Made by a program: the position numbers and the translations under genes. A stretch of DNA of 64,000 bases from positions 107,830,040-107,894,039 of the forward strand of contig OX638130.1 in the NCBI GenBank assembly GCA_951804985.1. The letters run 5' to 3'. The notes under the pieces are model-generated. The model did not search any database. It saw only the letters and a program-made list of their open reading frames with translations, and was not told the origin of the DNA. The stretch comes from Dryomyza anilis. Taxonomy: Eukaryota > Arthropoda > Insecta > Diptera > Dryomyzidae. Positions 23,238-34,519 of this stretch are shown here, piece by piece (the stretch's first letter is position 1; each line of letters begins with the position of its first letter).

Positions 23238-23454
23238 TACTCAATGTATTTAATATAAATTTATTATATTTAAACTCTTTTTTTTATTAATTACGGAAAA
23301 TAACTAATACATCGAACTTCTTTCTATATTGGCAACGGCCTCAAAAATAAATACAGACACAACTTTTATACTCAACAAAATGAGACAAACCTTTTGCAAT
23401 GGACATGCCATATATGGCAAAAATTGATTCTTCAATGTGAAAAACATATATGTT

Positions 23455-23697
23455 GTAATTTATGTTTTTGTTCATTAATATGTATGTTATGTTTTTGTTC
23501 ATACGTATGTTTCATACGCAGTTCATCATTTTGAAGAACTCTTTTTCGACAGTTACCAAGCGTTCATCATATGTATGATCACATTCATAACATTGATGAC
23601 GTTAGTCATTAATATTATGAATGGTTCTTCAATACAATGAATCATGGTTTGAAGAACGGAATTCATCAATATGATGTAGATTTTTTTTCTGTGTACA
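23455..23697. mobile_element. TATGATGAA palindromic MITE, partial copy 2
   Basis: It parallels the right half of the preceding element, with GTTCATCATATGTATGATCA, ATTATGAATGGTTCTTCAAT and a final ATTCATCAATATGATGTAGA. Only one end is present. Confidence 0.6.
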
Positions 23698-24904
23698 TCA
23701 ATTCTACATAATTAACGGTTACTGATTTTGACTGCATACTCAGTTTTTTTTTCTATTATGGAATGTTTTTAAGAAAATCGATACCGAAATTTAAGGTCAC
23801 TTTTTAGAATTAAAAAATACGGTACCTTACACAATTAGTTTTCCAAAAAACTATTAACGTAATTTTTCATTCAATTGGCAAAACTAATTACAATATACTG
23901 ACAAATACTATTATTCCAATAGGTTTATAAGATATTTGAATCTAAACTAAAAAAATATTAATTTTTTTAAACTATTTTTGGACGATTTTTTTAGCATTTT
24001 GGATTCAAGATTTGGATTAAAGTTAAATAATTTACGGCAATGTAGTGTATAATTAAAGCTAGCGATGAAAATTACTAACTTTTTTATAGGATTGATGTAT
24101 GGAATTGTTTTAATAAATTATTAGGAAAATGTAATATTAGGAATATGTAAAAAACAATACCATAAAATTAATTGATATTGTAATTTATGGTAAAACAAAC
24201 ATTTTGTTAACAGTTTGAATATTATTGAACTAATGGTATGCATACTATTGATCAATTTTTATTATATAAATAATTGTTTTTTTATTGAAATTTTATTAAT
24301 TTATCATGTTTTTTGGACAAACAAAAAAATACAAATAAATACAAATTACGAGTCTGATATTGGACGACGAATTATATTACTTTAGATTGTAGAAAAGACA
24401 TAACTTAAACATAAAAAAAGTAGTCAGATAGATAACCCTAGATGATCTCATTTCGTAGAAATCAAAATGTTCAAAATAAATTTTTGTACATTTCGTAGAA
24501 GTCAACATGTACACAAATTTAAAATGGGCATGTCTCGCTCTAGGTCATAAATGAACAGATGGGGCGGTGTAATAATAAAATGCCCTTCAAAATCACCATG
24601 ATTCACAACCTACAAGGATTAGATTTATTACACAGCACGTCAACAACAAAATTATCCGCGATATTCCGATGGAATTCAAGGCCTCATACACAGTTTTTGA
24701 GTATTATCAAAGTTCGGTTGCGGAATCAATTAAGGGCCTGTGCTAAATAAAGACTAATTGACTGAATTGTGCCTTATGTCGATAATACAGTCTGATTTTT
24801 GTATGCGTACTGTTTTATCAATATTGACAAAATATCAGCCTTTAATCGCACAGGCCCTAAAATTCTAATAAAAATAAATAACTGCCCTAGTGGCAATTAA
24901 ATTC
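23698..24904. other. Intergenic, no gene
   Basis: AT-rich, without coding signal. A stretch around 24050-24300 has words like AATACCATAAAATTAATTGA, faintly recalling the CTACACCCAG MITE interior, but no terminal repeats are visible. Confidence 0.4.
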
Positions 24905-25330
24905 AGGATGCGATCATTGTCTGATCAGGCAGCCAGATTTCAAATCAGGCAACGATCAGGAGTTTTCATCAGTGTCTGATTCAAAATGTGACGCTATTCG
25001 AAGTTGCTATCCTGATCAGACGTGCTGATTTTACACAGAAAAAAAATCATCAATATGATGAATTTATTCATAAATATTATGGATTTTTTAATAATATCTC
25101 GATCATATTATATTATTACTTACGATATCCATTCAGATTTTTCCATATGTGTCACATCAGGCTTTATTAAATAGACTTTAGATCAGTATTTTTGGATCAG
25201 GTTGCCTTACGTGGATTTGAAATTAGGATTACCTTAGTCAACCCTGATCATTATCATTTCAGCTGGCTTTTGGTAGGGATGCCTCATCGTATTCTGATCA
25301 GGGACGGATGCGAAATATGGCTAACCTTAA
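24905..25330. mobile_element. TGATCAGG-type repeat with a MITE insertion
   Basis: The left part has ATTGTCTGATCAGGCAGCC and TTTTCATCAGTGTCTGATTC; the right part has GGTAGGGATGCC and ATTCTGATCAGGGAC. The same ends are scattered in the flanks of genes 1 and 2 (2210-2340, 4250-4335, 9150-9250). A fragment of the TATGATGAA MITE (25033-25130) lies within it. Boundaries are uncertain. Confidence 0.4.
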
Positions 25331-25450
25331 CCAATTTTCACTCGGGTGATTACAAATAAAACCTGTTTTATTTAACGTATTTTTAATACAATGCAGTTGT
25401 AATATTATTTATTATTAAATTGATTACATATTTGATAAAATATACAAAAT

Positions 25451-27565
25451 TTATTGTTTTTCCTTTTCAGAGCACAGGCTAGGATAGTTGGGATTTTTGC
25501 CTGTTTTACAACCGGAAGACGCTGGTCCCGTTTCATATGAGGTCGCTCCTATCATGTTTGTATAGGCGAAATTACATGTTACGATAAATATATTGGATTG
25601 TTTTTTATCCTTATGTCGAATCGCACCACAACCCATGTGAGTATTTTTCTCATTTAATATAGTCGTAATGTGGCCCACCGTACTAAATTTGATATCAAAA
25701 TAAAATATAAAAAAATATATATATTATTAATCATTGCAAATCTTTAAAATATACTTACCTTAGTTTATCCGCTGTAAATTTCTTAACAACATCATCTGTA
25801 AGAGTTTTATTCTGGTCAATCCATTGATTAATAATTATATCGAAAATTTCCTTATCCGTCTTTCGACTCTCACTGCCCGAGTAGCCAAACATGCCGATGC
25901 TTTGACCAGCATAAGGGAATCTTTTGGTAGTGTGACATTTGTCATTCTTCATTTCGCAGGTGCCTGCATTTAGCAGTGCCAGTGCCTCTAATTCCATATC
26001 CCACAATAAGGTTGGCATGTTTTTGGCAGCTTTCAGATGAGTCCTACCACTGGCAACTTCGTTACGTATTTTATTAAGCTTGCCTCGAATTCTTTCCTGA
26101 TAATCAGCCATATCAACGACTTTAGCTTCATTGCAAGCCGCTCCAAATTCCTATACAATTAGCAATCATTTATATAAAAATCAGGTGAAATCGTGATGAA
26201 AATAAAATCCCTACATGGGGGCGGGCTCACGTAAGTTTTGAACGGAATTGAAACGAATAGGAATTGAAACGAAAAGTAAAAATAAAAAAAGCTGTAAGGA
26301 AGGTTAGGTGGTCACATGGGAATAGGTAGAAAGTGGGTACCTTTAATAATTGTCAAGTTTAAAGTAGGTCTTTGTTGACCTTTGGGTTTCCATGTACCGA
26401 ATTTCGTTTTTTTTTTAGAGTACCACAAGTTATTTTTATATATTTGATAATGAAGTAAGAGGAGTCCTTAAAAAAAAACCTACTCTTCGCTCGCTAAAGT
26501 GAAATTATCTCATGGCGTTTCATTATCGAAGGTCACAATCACCTATATTGAATATACCGCTTACAAAATGAATTTTAAAGAAGAAACAAAAATGTTTTTG
26601 GTCTCAATTCTGCACTTACTTTGTCCAAAATTAAGTATGTCATAACTTACAATGAAATTGATCTAATTTATCCGATCAACATATCACTTAAAATCGGATT
26701 AAAAGACAAAATTAGGAGTAATTTTCACATGTAGATAGGCGGTTTTGCAGTATCGTCTACGATATACCGTAATCTAACAACTGAGTTTCATTGATCTAGT
26801 TGTACTGGTTTTCCTGTAATTGACAGACATACTTGCTATATCAGACGGACAATGCTATATCGATTTAGGAGGCTGACGCGACGACGCCATCTTCTGGGAG
26901 TTGCAAACGGATCACCCATTGCAATTTAATGTGTGTATATTATGTAGCCGCGGTAGCTCAGTGGTTCGTGCGTTGGACTGCGAGCCGAAAGGTCCCTGGT
27001 TCAAGCCTGGACTGGGGCTAACAACATCTTTTCATAGAAACATTTTTCTATACCGTGCTACCTCTCGGCAGTAAATGGCAAACCTACGAGAGTAAAACAT
27101 TGCCTATGAAAAGCTCTCACCCGCCGTTCTGATTCGGCAATAAACTGTAGGTCCCACCACTTTGAGTACAAATATAACACGCAGAGCTCAAAATGGTGAG
27201 AGAGCTCGGCCTTAGTTCTTATAGGACTGTAGTGCCAAACTATTATTATTATAGTATATACTATACACTTTATATAGTATACACTGGGTACCATACAATA
27301 AGAAAGACATTTTAAAAATATATAGAAAACTACATAATAAAATTCCTTGAAATAAAAATGAAAACAACAAATGTGTTGCTTTTTTTTTGTTGCTCATCAC
27401 TAATTGCATGATATAATTTTAAACTAATGTAATACTCACTCCGGTTGGATTGCATCCAATATGATTCGTACCACATTTTTCATCACAGTATTGGCTATAG
27501 TCGACCACATTTGATTCGATGACAGTGAGAACTAACAGAACAATAAAAGACTTTAGGTACAACAT
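25451..27565 (-). CDS. Antigen-5-related CAP protein, gene 5 (3 exons, 249 aa)
   Basis: Exons are 27440-27565, 25759-26150 and 25451-25682; intron phases are 0 and 2. Residues 1-18 form the signal peptide, then QYCDEKCGTNHIGCNPTG. The usual HNxxR motif reads KLNKIRNEVASG, so the first cavity histidine is Leu67. The second is kept in TVGHITTIL (His177). Other family marks are MPTLLWDMELEAL, AGQSIGMFGYSG (Ser in place of Asn), NTHMGCGA, CNFAYTN and YPSLCSEKE. Intron 1 is 1289 bp and carries a tRNA-headed SINE at 26944-27253 plus Mini-me-like debris. AATAAA on the minus strand lies about 38 bp past the stop (25408-25413). The frame is intact. The combination of changes at normally fixed residues suggests altered or relaxed selection. 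Confidence 0.9.
26944..27253 (+). mobile_element. tRNA-headed SINE, copy 1 (in intron 1 of CAP gene 5)
   Basis: The head GTAGCCGCGGTAGCTCAGTG contains an A-box-like word, and GGTTCAAGCC is a B-box-like word, so RNA polymerase III transcription is likely. A body of about 200 bp follows, with ACATCTTTTCATAGAAACAT and AATAAACTGTAGGTCCCACC. The tail CAGTGCCAAACTATTATTATT has ATT repeats. It is inserted antisense to the host gene. Other copies are at 40934, 48411, 53474, 52125 (minus) and 42139 (minus, tail only). Confidence 0.85.
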
Positions 27566-27615
27566 CTTTATCCAAGTATTACTGAAACTGATGGGAATTC
27601 ACTGGACACACTTTG

Positions 27616-27624
27616 ATTTTATAC
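27616..27624 (-). promoter_or_regulatory. Putative TATA box of CAP gene 5
   Basis: On the minus strand TATAAAATC begins at 27624, 59 bp before the start codon. The distance matches that in genes 7 to 12 (46-67 bp). Confidence 0.6.
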
Positions 27625-29655
27625 TGAATTTTCTCACAGTTGTTTTTCAAAAACATTCACAAATGTTTAGCTAGCCGAAGCGAATGAAAATATGTTTTCT
27701 ATAATACACCATAGAAATGTAATTAAATTCATTATACAAATAAATACAAAAATATTTTTACATAATATAAAAAAAAACACATTTTATATTCAATTATAGT
27801 TAACATTTTTAAAATGGGGTTTATGAAAAATTTGTGTATTGTTGGACTGTTAATTTAAATCAATTTTCAAAAATTATTTTTCATATAATATTTTCCGAAG
27901 TGTTCATATATTAAGGTTAGGTTAATAAAGTGGGTGTTTCTTTGAAACCAAACTCAACCTTTTAAGAACCCTAGCAGGTTTTCAATTGGAACTTCTAATT
28001 TTCTTCTTCTATTTCTCCAAAGAACCTGTTCTCCATTACAGGAGTCGGCGTGTTTGGAACAAAACTGATTTTGTATAATATTTGATATGAAAGTAATAGG
28101 GTTTTTAGAAAAATCAGTTCACACAGAAAAAAAAAGTTCATACTATTTATGAATTTGTTCATCAATTTTAGAACAAGATCGAGATTTTCATGCAAGAACA
28201 AGAGCAAGATAAGAAATGCAAGAACAAGATCAAGTGCAAGACTAACACTGCAAGAAATGCAAGACTTGCGTTATTTTTTATCATTAATCAGAATTCATGA
28301 TATTACTAAATATTGAACAACAAGTAACAATGGAAAGCGTGCAAAATATTTATGAACGTGAACATTAATGAAGATGTGTGTTTTTATTTATTTTTTGTTT
28401 TTCAAGGCTAAAGAATATAAGCATATGGTATGTGAAACACTTTTTAAACGGTAAGCAAAGGTGCTTCAAAAGTCGCTTCAAAATGATAAAATAGACAAAA
28501 TAATGTTGTTTCTCTTTTCTTCGCTAAGCTAATTCGTACATCGATTATGCATATTCACTGTGCTATTCACATTATTATTTTTGTTTTACTTTTATACATA
28601 ATTTTTTTGTTAATTGTTAAATCATGAAGTTTTTTTAAAGTTATGTTCTATGTGCATTATTTCATTTAACTTACAAAAACAAAAAAAATATATATATGAA
28701 CATATTCACAGTGTACCTCATTTAGCTGATATTGCTTTTTGTGTTTTTTTTTTTTCACAAATCCGTTTGAAAGTGCAACAACAACAAAAATGCGAATAAA
28801 GCAGCATCCAAGCTTTTGATAGATTTTTTGAGCGGGAAATTTGTTGTACCACAAAGAAAACTCGTTGTTGTTGCCAACTAGATAGCTGTACTAGATACAT
28901 ACATGTAGTGTGGTGCCATGCGACTGTCTGTTGTCATGCGTCTGTTTGTTGCCATGCGATGATACAGGATAGCAACGAAGAGTTGTCGTTGTGAAAGTGT
29001 GTGTATACGCATCGTAATTCATAATTGTTGCATTCTCTTCTTTCTGTTAGTGTTCGCTATGTATCGTTTGAGTTTGTGTTCGCCAAGAAAAATGTTACCC
29101 CGCAAGATATTATTTGTGTGCTCTTGACATACGGTACGTGTACATACGGATTTTTAATCTCTTACGAAAACAGAAATATGCCTATACGAAATATTCCTTA
29201 TATTAATTATGAACGTATATGTTCATTTTAATATGGCCTTGCGATTTTGAATTGTCTCACTTGATTTATACAATTATTTTTTATTAGTTAATTGTTGTTA
29301 AAATATAATTAAAATTTTTACGTTATTGGATTTTTTTATTAGTAAAATAATTTATTTTTTCTTGAAGAAATTGATAATATGGAAAATAAGTAACTTAAAC
29401 ACAATTAGTGTTCAAATTCTATTCGTTTTCATAATTAATATGTAGCTTAAGATATTTGTCGTCAATCTTTTATTTAAAATTTAAAAATTAAAATTTTGCA
29501 AGATTCTTGCAAGCAAGAGCAAGAAAGGTATTGCAAGAACAAAACCAAGAACAAGATCACATGAACCTATGTAAGAACAAGAGCAAGACTTAGCGTGCAA
29601 GAACAAGAGCAAGAACAAGATTACCATTTCTTGTCTTGTTCTTGCAAATGATCAT
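27625..29655. other. Intergenic with CAAGAA-rich tracts, no gene
   Basis: No gene is supported. Two tracts rich in CAAGAACAAGAGCAAGA-type hexamer words lie at 28185-28262 and 29500-29645. They bracket a more ordinary stretch. A CACAGAAAAAAAAAGTTCAT start at 28122 hints that the tracts belong to one larger repetitive element. Short open stretches in between lack family motifs. Confidence 0.45.
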
Positions 29656-29659
29656 CACT

Positions 29660-30095
29660 AACCAAAATGCAAATATTTTTGTTATTTTTTGCTATAATTA
29701 TTTATTTGCGCAAGATAAAATAGTGATGTAGTGGCATTAATTGTTTGTTTTCAAAGCACCGAACATTAATTTTCCATTTGTTATTTGCAAGAACAATGTT
29801 AGGCAAATATTTTTTAATTAACTATGCCAATCGATTGGTGCTTTAAAAACCAACAATTAATGCCCTTACACCACTATTTTATTTTATACCAATAAAAAGT
29901 TATCGCAAAAAAACGATTAGATTCGCCCTTTTGGCATGACAAGATTTTCAATTTTTCGAATTCGCCATTTTGGTTTTGTCTTTTGTGGCTAGAAATATCC
30001 AACAAAATCATACTTGAGGAAAAACTATATTGAAAAATGTCAAAAAAAAACGCAAATATCAAAAATTACACATTCGCCCCTTTGGCATAATAATA
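29660..30095. mobile_element. TGCCAAAAGGGCGAA palindromic MITE family, copy 3
   Basis: It shows GATAAAATAGTGATGTAGTG, ACACCACTATTTTATTTTAT and TTCGCCCTTTTGGCATGACA, and ends ACATTCGCCCCTTTGGCAT. It lacks the left terminal repeat, so it is a partial copy. Confidence 0.65.
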
Positions 30096-30764
30096 AAAGA
30101 TTACATATTATTTTTGAACGGATCATACCTGATTGTTAAGAGCTTTAAATTGTGACCAGATAGAAAAAATAGTTTTTCCAATTGTTATTTTTTAGCAGCT
30201 GCCTAAGCTACCAAGGATATCCAGCTGTCAACATATTTATTAAGGTTTGACATTTAATAATGCATCATTTGATGCGGTTGGAAAAATAGGTTTGAATTTT
30301 AGATGCAGAAAATAGCCAGGAGTTTGAAACTGACATCTCCTTTATTGCTTCCATTAAATTCAGTTTCTAATATCGGTTAAGTTTGGCCTTTTTTTATAAA
30401 AATTTCAAAAATAAAATTGAATTTGTGGTATGTGATAAGTAGGCGTAGCAAATGTCTGATATCAATTTTAATAAGAATATTTTCTGAGTGTATCTGCGAA
30501 TAATTCCTATAAATAAAATTCTGATTTTTGGCCGGCGAAAATCTAATTTAGGACCACTGCGTGTTTGTTTTGACTTCAACGAATTGAATTCGTTTCAGAA
30601 CAATTTTTGTATTGAGATACCAAATTCAACATTCATTCAAATTCGATCAGATTCAAAAACATGCATGCCCTATAATTCTCTACAAAATGCCCAAAAAAAA
30701 AAAGAAATCCATAATTTGCAATTACCAAGTTTTTATTCGAATTTCGATACGTTATTTCATCAGT
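30096..30764. other. 3' flank of CAP gene 6, repeat remnant
   Basis: A decayed copy of the TTTGAATTCG palindrome seems present at 30550-30665. Minus-strand AATAAA lies at 30732-30737, about 28 bp past the stop of gene 6. The 3' UTR differs clearly from those of genes 1 and 2 although the coding exons are nearly the same as in gene 2. No other gene is seen. Confidence 0.5.
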
Positions 30765-31660
30765 TTAGTACCATTTGTTGACATTGAATACCTCGGAGGC
30801 AGAGCAAAGATTGGGGTAAGCCGCATTGGTGCCGGTTGTGCAACCAGAACCGCCCCTGGAGCAACTAGTATAAATGGGGAAGCCAATCATGTTGGTGGTA
30901 GCGTAGTTACAGGCAACCAAATAGGCCAAGTAACTTTGACCGGGCACGGAGTAGTAGGAGGCAGCGCAACCGAGACGAGTGTTTTTCTCGGCCATCATAA
31001 CCGTGAAGTGACCAATGGCACTAAAAATAGAAAAATGAGAATAATATTCAAAAGAGTTACGAAAGTAGTATCATCAAATACTTACGGTCCTTGATAGTTG
31101 CTGGGATATGAGTTGATGTAGGTCATCTTTGAGTCCTTCACCTCGTCGAACCACATCTGTACGGCCTGCGTCAACCTAGCCTTGCTGTCCACAGCGCCAA
31201 AGTAACCCATCCAAGCCAAATTCTGTCCGGATGTCTTGAAGGTCTCGGTGTTGCGACACTTGTCGTGATTCATTTTGCACTGTTTGACATTGAGGGCAGC
31301 GATGGCGGCCATTTCATCGTCCCACTCCATGGTGGCCATGCGGCAGGCAGGATCGTGATTGGCATCAGAACCGGCAGCAATCAAATTACGTTTCTCGTTG
31401 TGGGCCTTGACAAGTAGGGCCTTCAAGTCTGCGGTCATGGGCACCATGGTGGCATCAGCAGGACAGGTTGAGTCGAATTTCTACAGGAAATGGTTGACTG
31501 TGAAATTGGAAATTTTGGAAGTCTAACTATTAGAACTTACGCCATTGTGTCCGCAAGCGATATGGTTATTATTGGAGCACAAAGCAGTTCCACAGTAGTC
31601 TGCGGCGCTGACTACATTGACAGCCAGGCCAACTAATAGTACCAGCGAAAAACACTTCAT
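30765..31660 (-). CDS. Antigen-5-related CAP protein, gene 6 (3 exons, 256 aa)
   Basis: Exons are 31541-31660, 31086-31480 and 30765-31020; lengths equal those of genes 1 and 2, with phases 0 and 2. Exons 2 and 3 encode exactly the gene 2 residues. The one difference I see is Gly11 instead of Ala in the signal peptide. HNEKRN (His67), SGQNLAW and IGHFTVMM (His176) are all kept. Intron 1 (60 bp) matches gene 1 rather than gene 2. Intron 2 (65 bp) and the 3' UTR match neither closely. Silent sites in exons 2 and 3 mix gene 1 and gene 2 states, for example GTC for Val105 and TTC for Phe177 as in gene 1. This mosaic suggests gene conversion among the three copies. It is probably functional and secreted. 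Confidence 0.95.
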
Positions 31661-31760
31661 ATTGAAATAGAAAACTATTTTAATAGACAAAATGACTGAT
31701 TATTGAAAGAATGCTTGAGACACTAAAGCTCAAATGATACCAAATGATGAATGAGATGTC

Positions 31761-31768
31761 GCTTTTAT
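31761..31768 (-). promoter_or_regulatory. Putative TATA box of CAP gene 6
   Basis: Minus-strand CATAAAAGC about 108 bp before the start codon, identical in context to the one before gene 2. Confidence 0.5.
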
Positions 31769-32780
31769 GGAGAAAATTTTAGTTAAAAATTTCATAATGT
31801 TTGCTAAAAATTGTTTAAATATTTGTAGACAATTTGTTCAAATATTTGCTAGTATTTGCGTACTATGGATATTTTTGGTTCTTTGGTATATATTAAACTA
31901 CCTGTTGTACTAATATTTAGATATATATGAAGTTTTTGTTTTAAAATTAGAACTTGAATGTTTTAGTTATGTTATGGATAAAATACGCAAAGATATCTAG
32001 TGGTAAATATTGATTTTTGTTTCTTTTTATGACTTGCACATAAATAATGCATGTTTTTGAGAGGCATTTAGGGATTTTCCATTTTATAATTTAGAATTGA
32101 AATCCAAAAAACAATGTAGCACTTTGAAATTGATAAAATTCAATGTTCATTAGTTAGAAATAAAAAATAAATAAAATTTGTTCTATGTAAAAACTAATTC
32201 AAATAAAATACAAATAATATTTAAAAATTACATTTTCATTTTTAATTTATGAACCAATAAGAATATACCAATAATATTTAGCAAAAATGTAGTGAAGAAA
32301 ATTAACACAAATTTATATTTCTTTAAAAATTTAAAAAAATGTCAATTTATTAATTTTAAAAATATGGATTATTGAGATATTCCTTTCCAAAAACTAGATC
32401 ATGTGGTAATGATTGTTAGCCTTTGGAAACAAAACACTGTATATATCATATTGAAGATAAATTCAATATTTTTCAAAAGATATCACATTCAAAAAGATAA
32501 ACGAAAGTTACCATTGTGAATTAAATTTTTTTATTTTTCATTTCTCAAGTCACAAAATATCGGGAATCATAAAAGCTAGAGATCCAATTTTGCCTACACA
32601 CAGAAAAATCCTCTTTTGTCCTGAGGTTGAAAGAACGAAAATGTTAGTTGTAGCAACTAACTTCATTCAGTTAAATCGAATTGTTTGTTCGCGGATCTGC
32701 CATATTCCGTTGGCGCTTGAAATATTAGCCTATACACACTCCTAATGGTTCTAAATCTGCACTAAATTGGTGTAAAACAG

Positions 32781-33340
32781 TTGGAAATTGGTTGTAGTCC
32801 AAACTACACTTCTTTTAATTATTATTTGTTTTTACATATTAATCAATACTTAGTGGATGCAATGCGCAGTGTTGATCAAGGAAAGGATTATCGGTTATTG
32901 GGAGGGAGGAAAGATGAAGTAGTGTCGGTGGATGTTTGTTTTGAACTTGCCAATATCAAAAATATTGGAAAAACAGACGCAGGGAGATTGTTCCGTATCG
33001 TGCGACTTGAAGAACGAATTTTCTCTGTAAAGCGTAGTTCTCTTGAGCGCCGAGTGAACTTAGAAGCGGTGGTCTTGATTCGATGCTCGAGTAGAGCGAG
33101 AGAAAACACGACCTGGTTGAATCAGGCCATGAATTTCCCTCGAACACTTACCGTCGAAATATCTATAAAACAGGCTTACACACCCGACAGTACTTCGGTG
33201 TTAAAGAGAACCAATAGAGGTTGAAATATTATCATCCCCTATTAAATATATCGTACGTTTTTGCATTCGATCCAGGAACTCCAAAGAGGATTTTGAAGCC
33301 CCTGCCCAAATGTGCGAGTTATATTCCATCTTAGGACGAA
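32781..33340 (-). mobile_element. 3' fragment of non-LTR family B, copy B
   Basis: It is the inverted-arm counterpart of 5815-6390. On the minus strand it encodes broken pieces such as RASKSSLEFLDR-like and NNLPASVFPIF. A short deletion removes part of the IRLWN phrase found in copy A. It is non-functional. Confidence 0.75.
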
Positions 33341-33500
33341 TATACATAAGTGGTGAATCCATTCATTTGTGAGATAGCAGATAGGTTGAGAGAATCGAAT
33401 AAGTTGGTTGGCGCATTTAGTGTGTATTTTAGTAAAGTACAACAAATGGACCAGTTTCAATTAATTCTGATAGGGTAAGGGATATTCATTTGTTCGTTAT

Positions 33501-34490
33501 AAATAATCGACATTTTCTTTGGTTAAACTTTTCTAAAGTAGGCATGGGTGATTATGTTTGCATGCTATTCTTAGGTATGCTGAACCTAAATCTGTTAACG
33601 GTCAATTATATCCTGTATAGTTTTTGAGAAAAAAAATCCAAAATCTGGTACTTTGCCAATTATAACATTTTCACTAATCATGTCAAAATAACCACACACA
33701 GAAAAATCCACTTTTTGCATGGGGTTGGAAGAATGAAAAATTTAGTTGTACCAACTAACTTCATTCGGTTAAATCGAATGGTTTACAAATATTAGTCTAT
33801 ACAAACTCCTGGTTCTAACTAAATTGTTTTAAAACAGTTCAAAATTGGTTGCAGCACAAACTACAACTCTTTTCATTTTGACAATAACAACCGACTAAGC
33901 GGTTGAGAGAACCGAATAAGTTGGTTGGGCAAAGAGTTGGTTGGCGCAACAAATCTCTAGTCTATGTGCACCCATACCGATTTATTTGTACTTTTTCAAC
34001 TTCAAAGACGATGCGAGAGCATAAGATTTTATTCAAAATTTGAGGAAGACACATAATAGATTCAATCTCCAAATGTTTGTGCCTATTTCGACCGAAACAA
34101 CATTATTTAGATGGTAAATAAAATAAAAATATGAATTTAAAGTGTTTTTTAACATCATCTGCAATGCACGAACCCAGAACTCACATTTTTTGTGGTAAAC
34201 TCTAGCAGCACAATGTAACTTTTAAGCCCAATTACAACCTTGGGAAAAAATTTCGATACGCCCTAACTGAGAATACTACATACCCTTTTATAATCCGGCC
34301 AATAACCTGTCCAACAGAGTCTTATTTTTCCGAACATATTAAAACTCTACAACAGTAATAACAACTTTTCGTATACATATATCAAAAAAATGTACACAAT
34401 GCATAAGGACTAATATAATAATATAAAAGATTATAACAAAATGCACATTTTATAGACTGAATTTTTATTATTATTTTTAAGAAGTTATTT
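33501..34490. other. Intergenic with one repeat copy, no gene
   Basis: From about 33690 to 33965 there is a second copy of the CACAGAAAAATC ... GTTGTACCAACTAACTTCAT repeat that is also part of both inverted arms. The rest is AT-rich with no coding potential. AATAAA on the minus strand for gene 7 is at 34464-34469. Confidence 0.5.
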
Positions 34491-34519
34491 AATAGGTACA
34501 TTTTATAATATTTGACACC

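Larger units (their letters stand above)
30762..33500 (-). repeat. Right arm of the ~2.7 kb inverted duplication
   Basis: Reverse complement of 5656-8400: CAP gene, 5' flank and non-LTR fragment, in that order from the inside out. Similarity stops within a few bases of the stop codon on the inner side and near 33490 on the outer side. The 5' UTR of about 70 bp is identical in both arms as far as I can compare by eye. Confidence 0.85.

Noticed and set aside
26944..27016. Possible tRNA gene (A- and B-box-like sequence)
   Set aside because: The same head recurs in dispersed copies with a common body and tail, and the cloverleaf stems pair poorly. It is a SINE head, not a tRNA gene.
30612..31094. 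160-codon plus-strand frame overlapping CAP gene 6
   Set aside because: Shadow of exon 3 and intron 2 of the minus-strand CAP gene; no family motifs in this frame.
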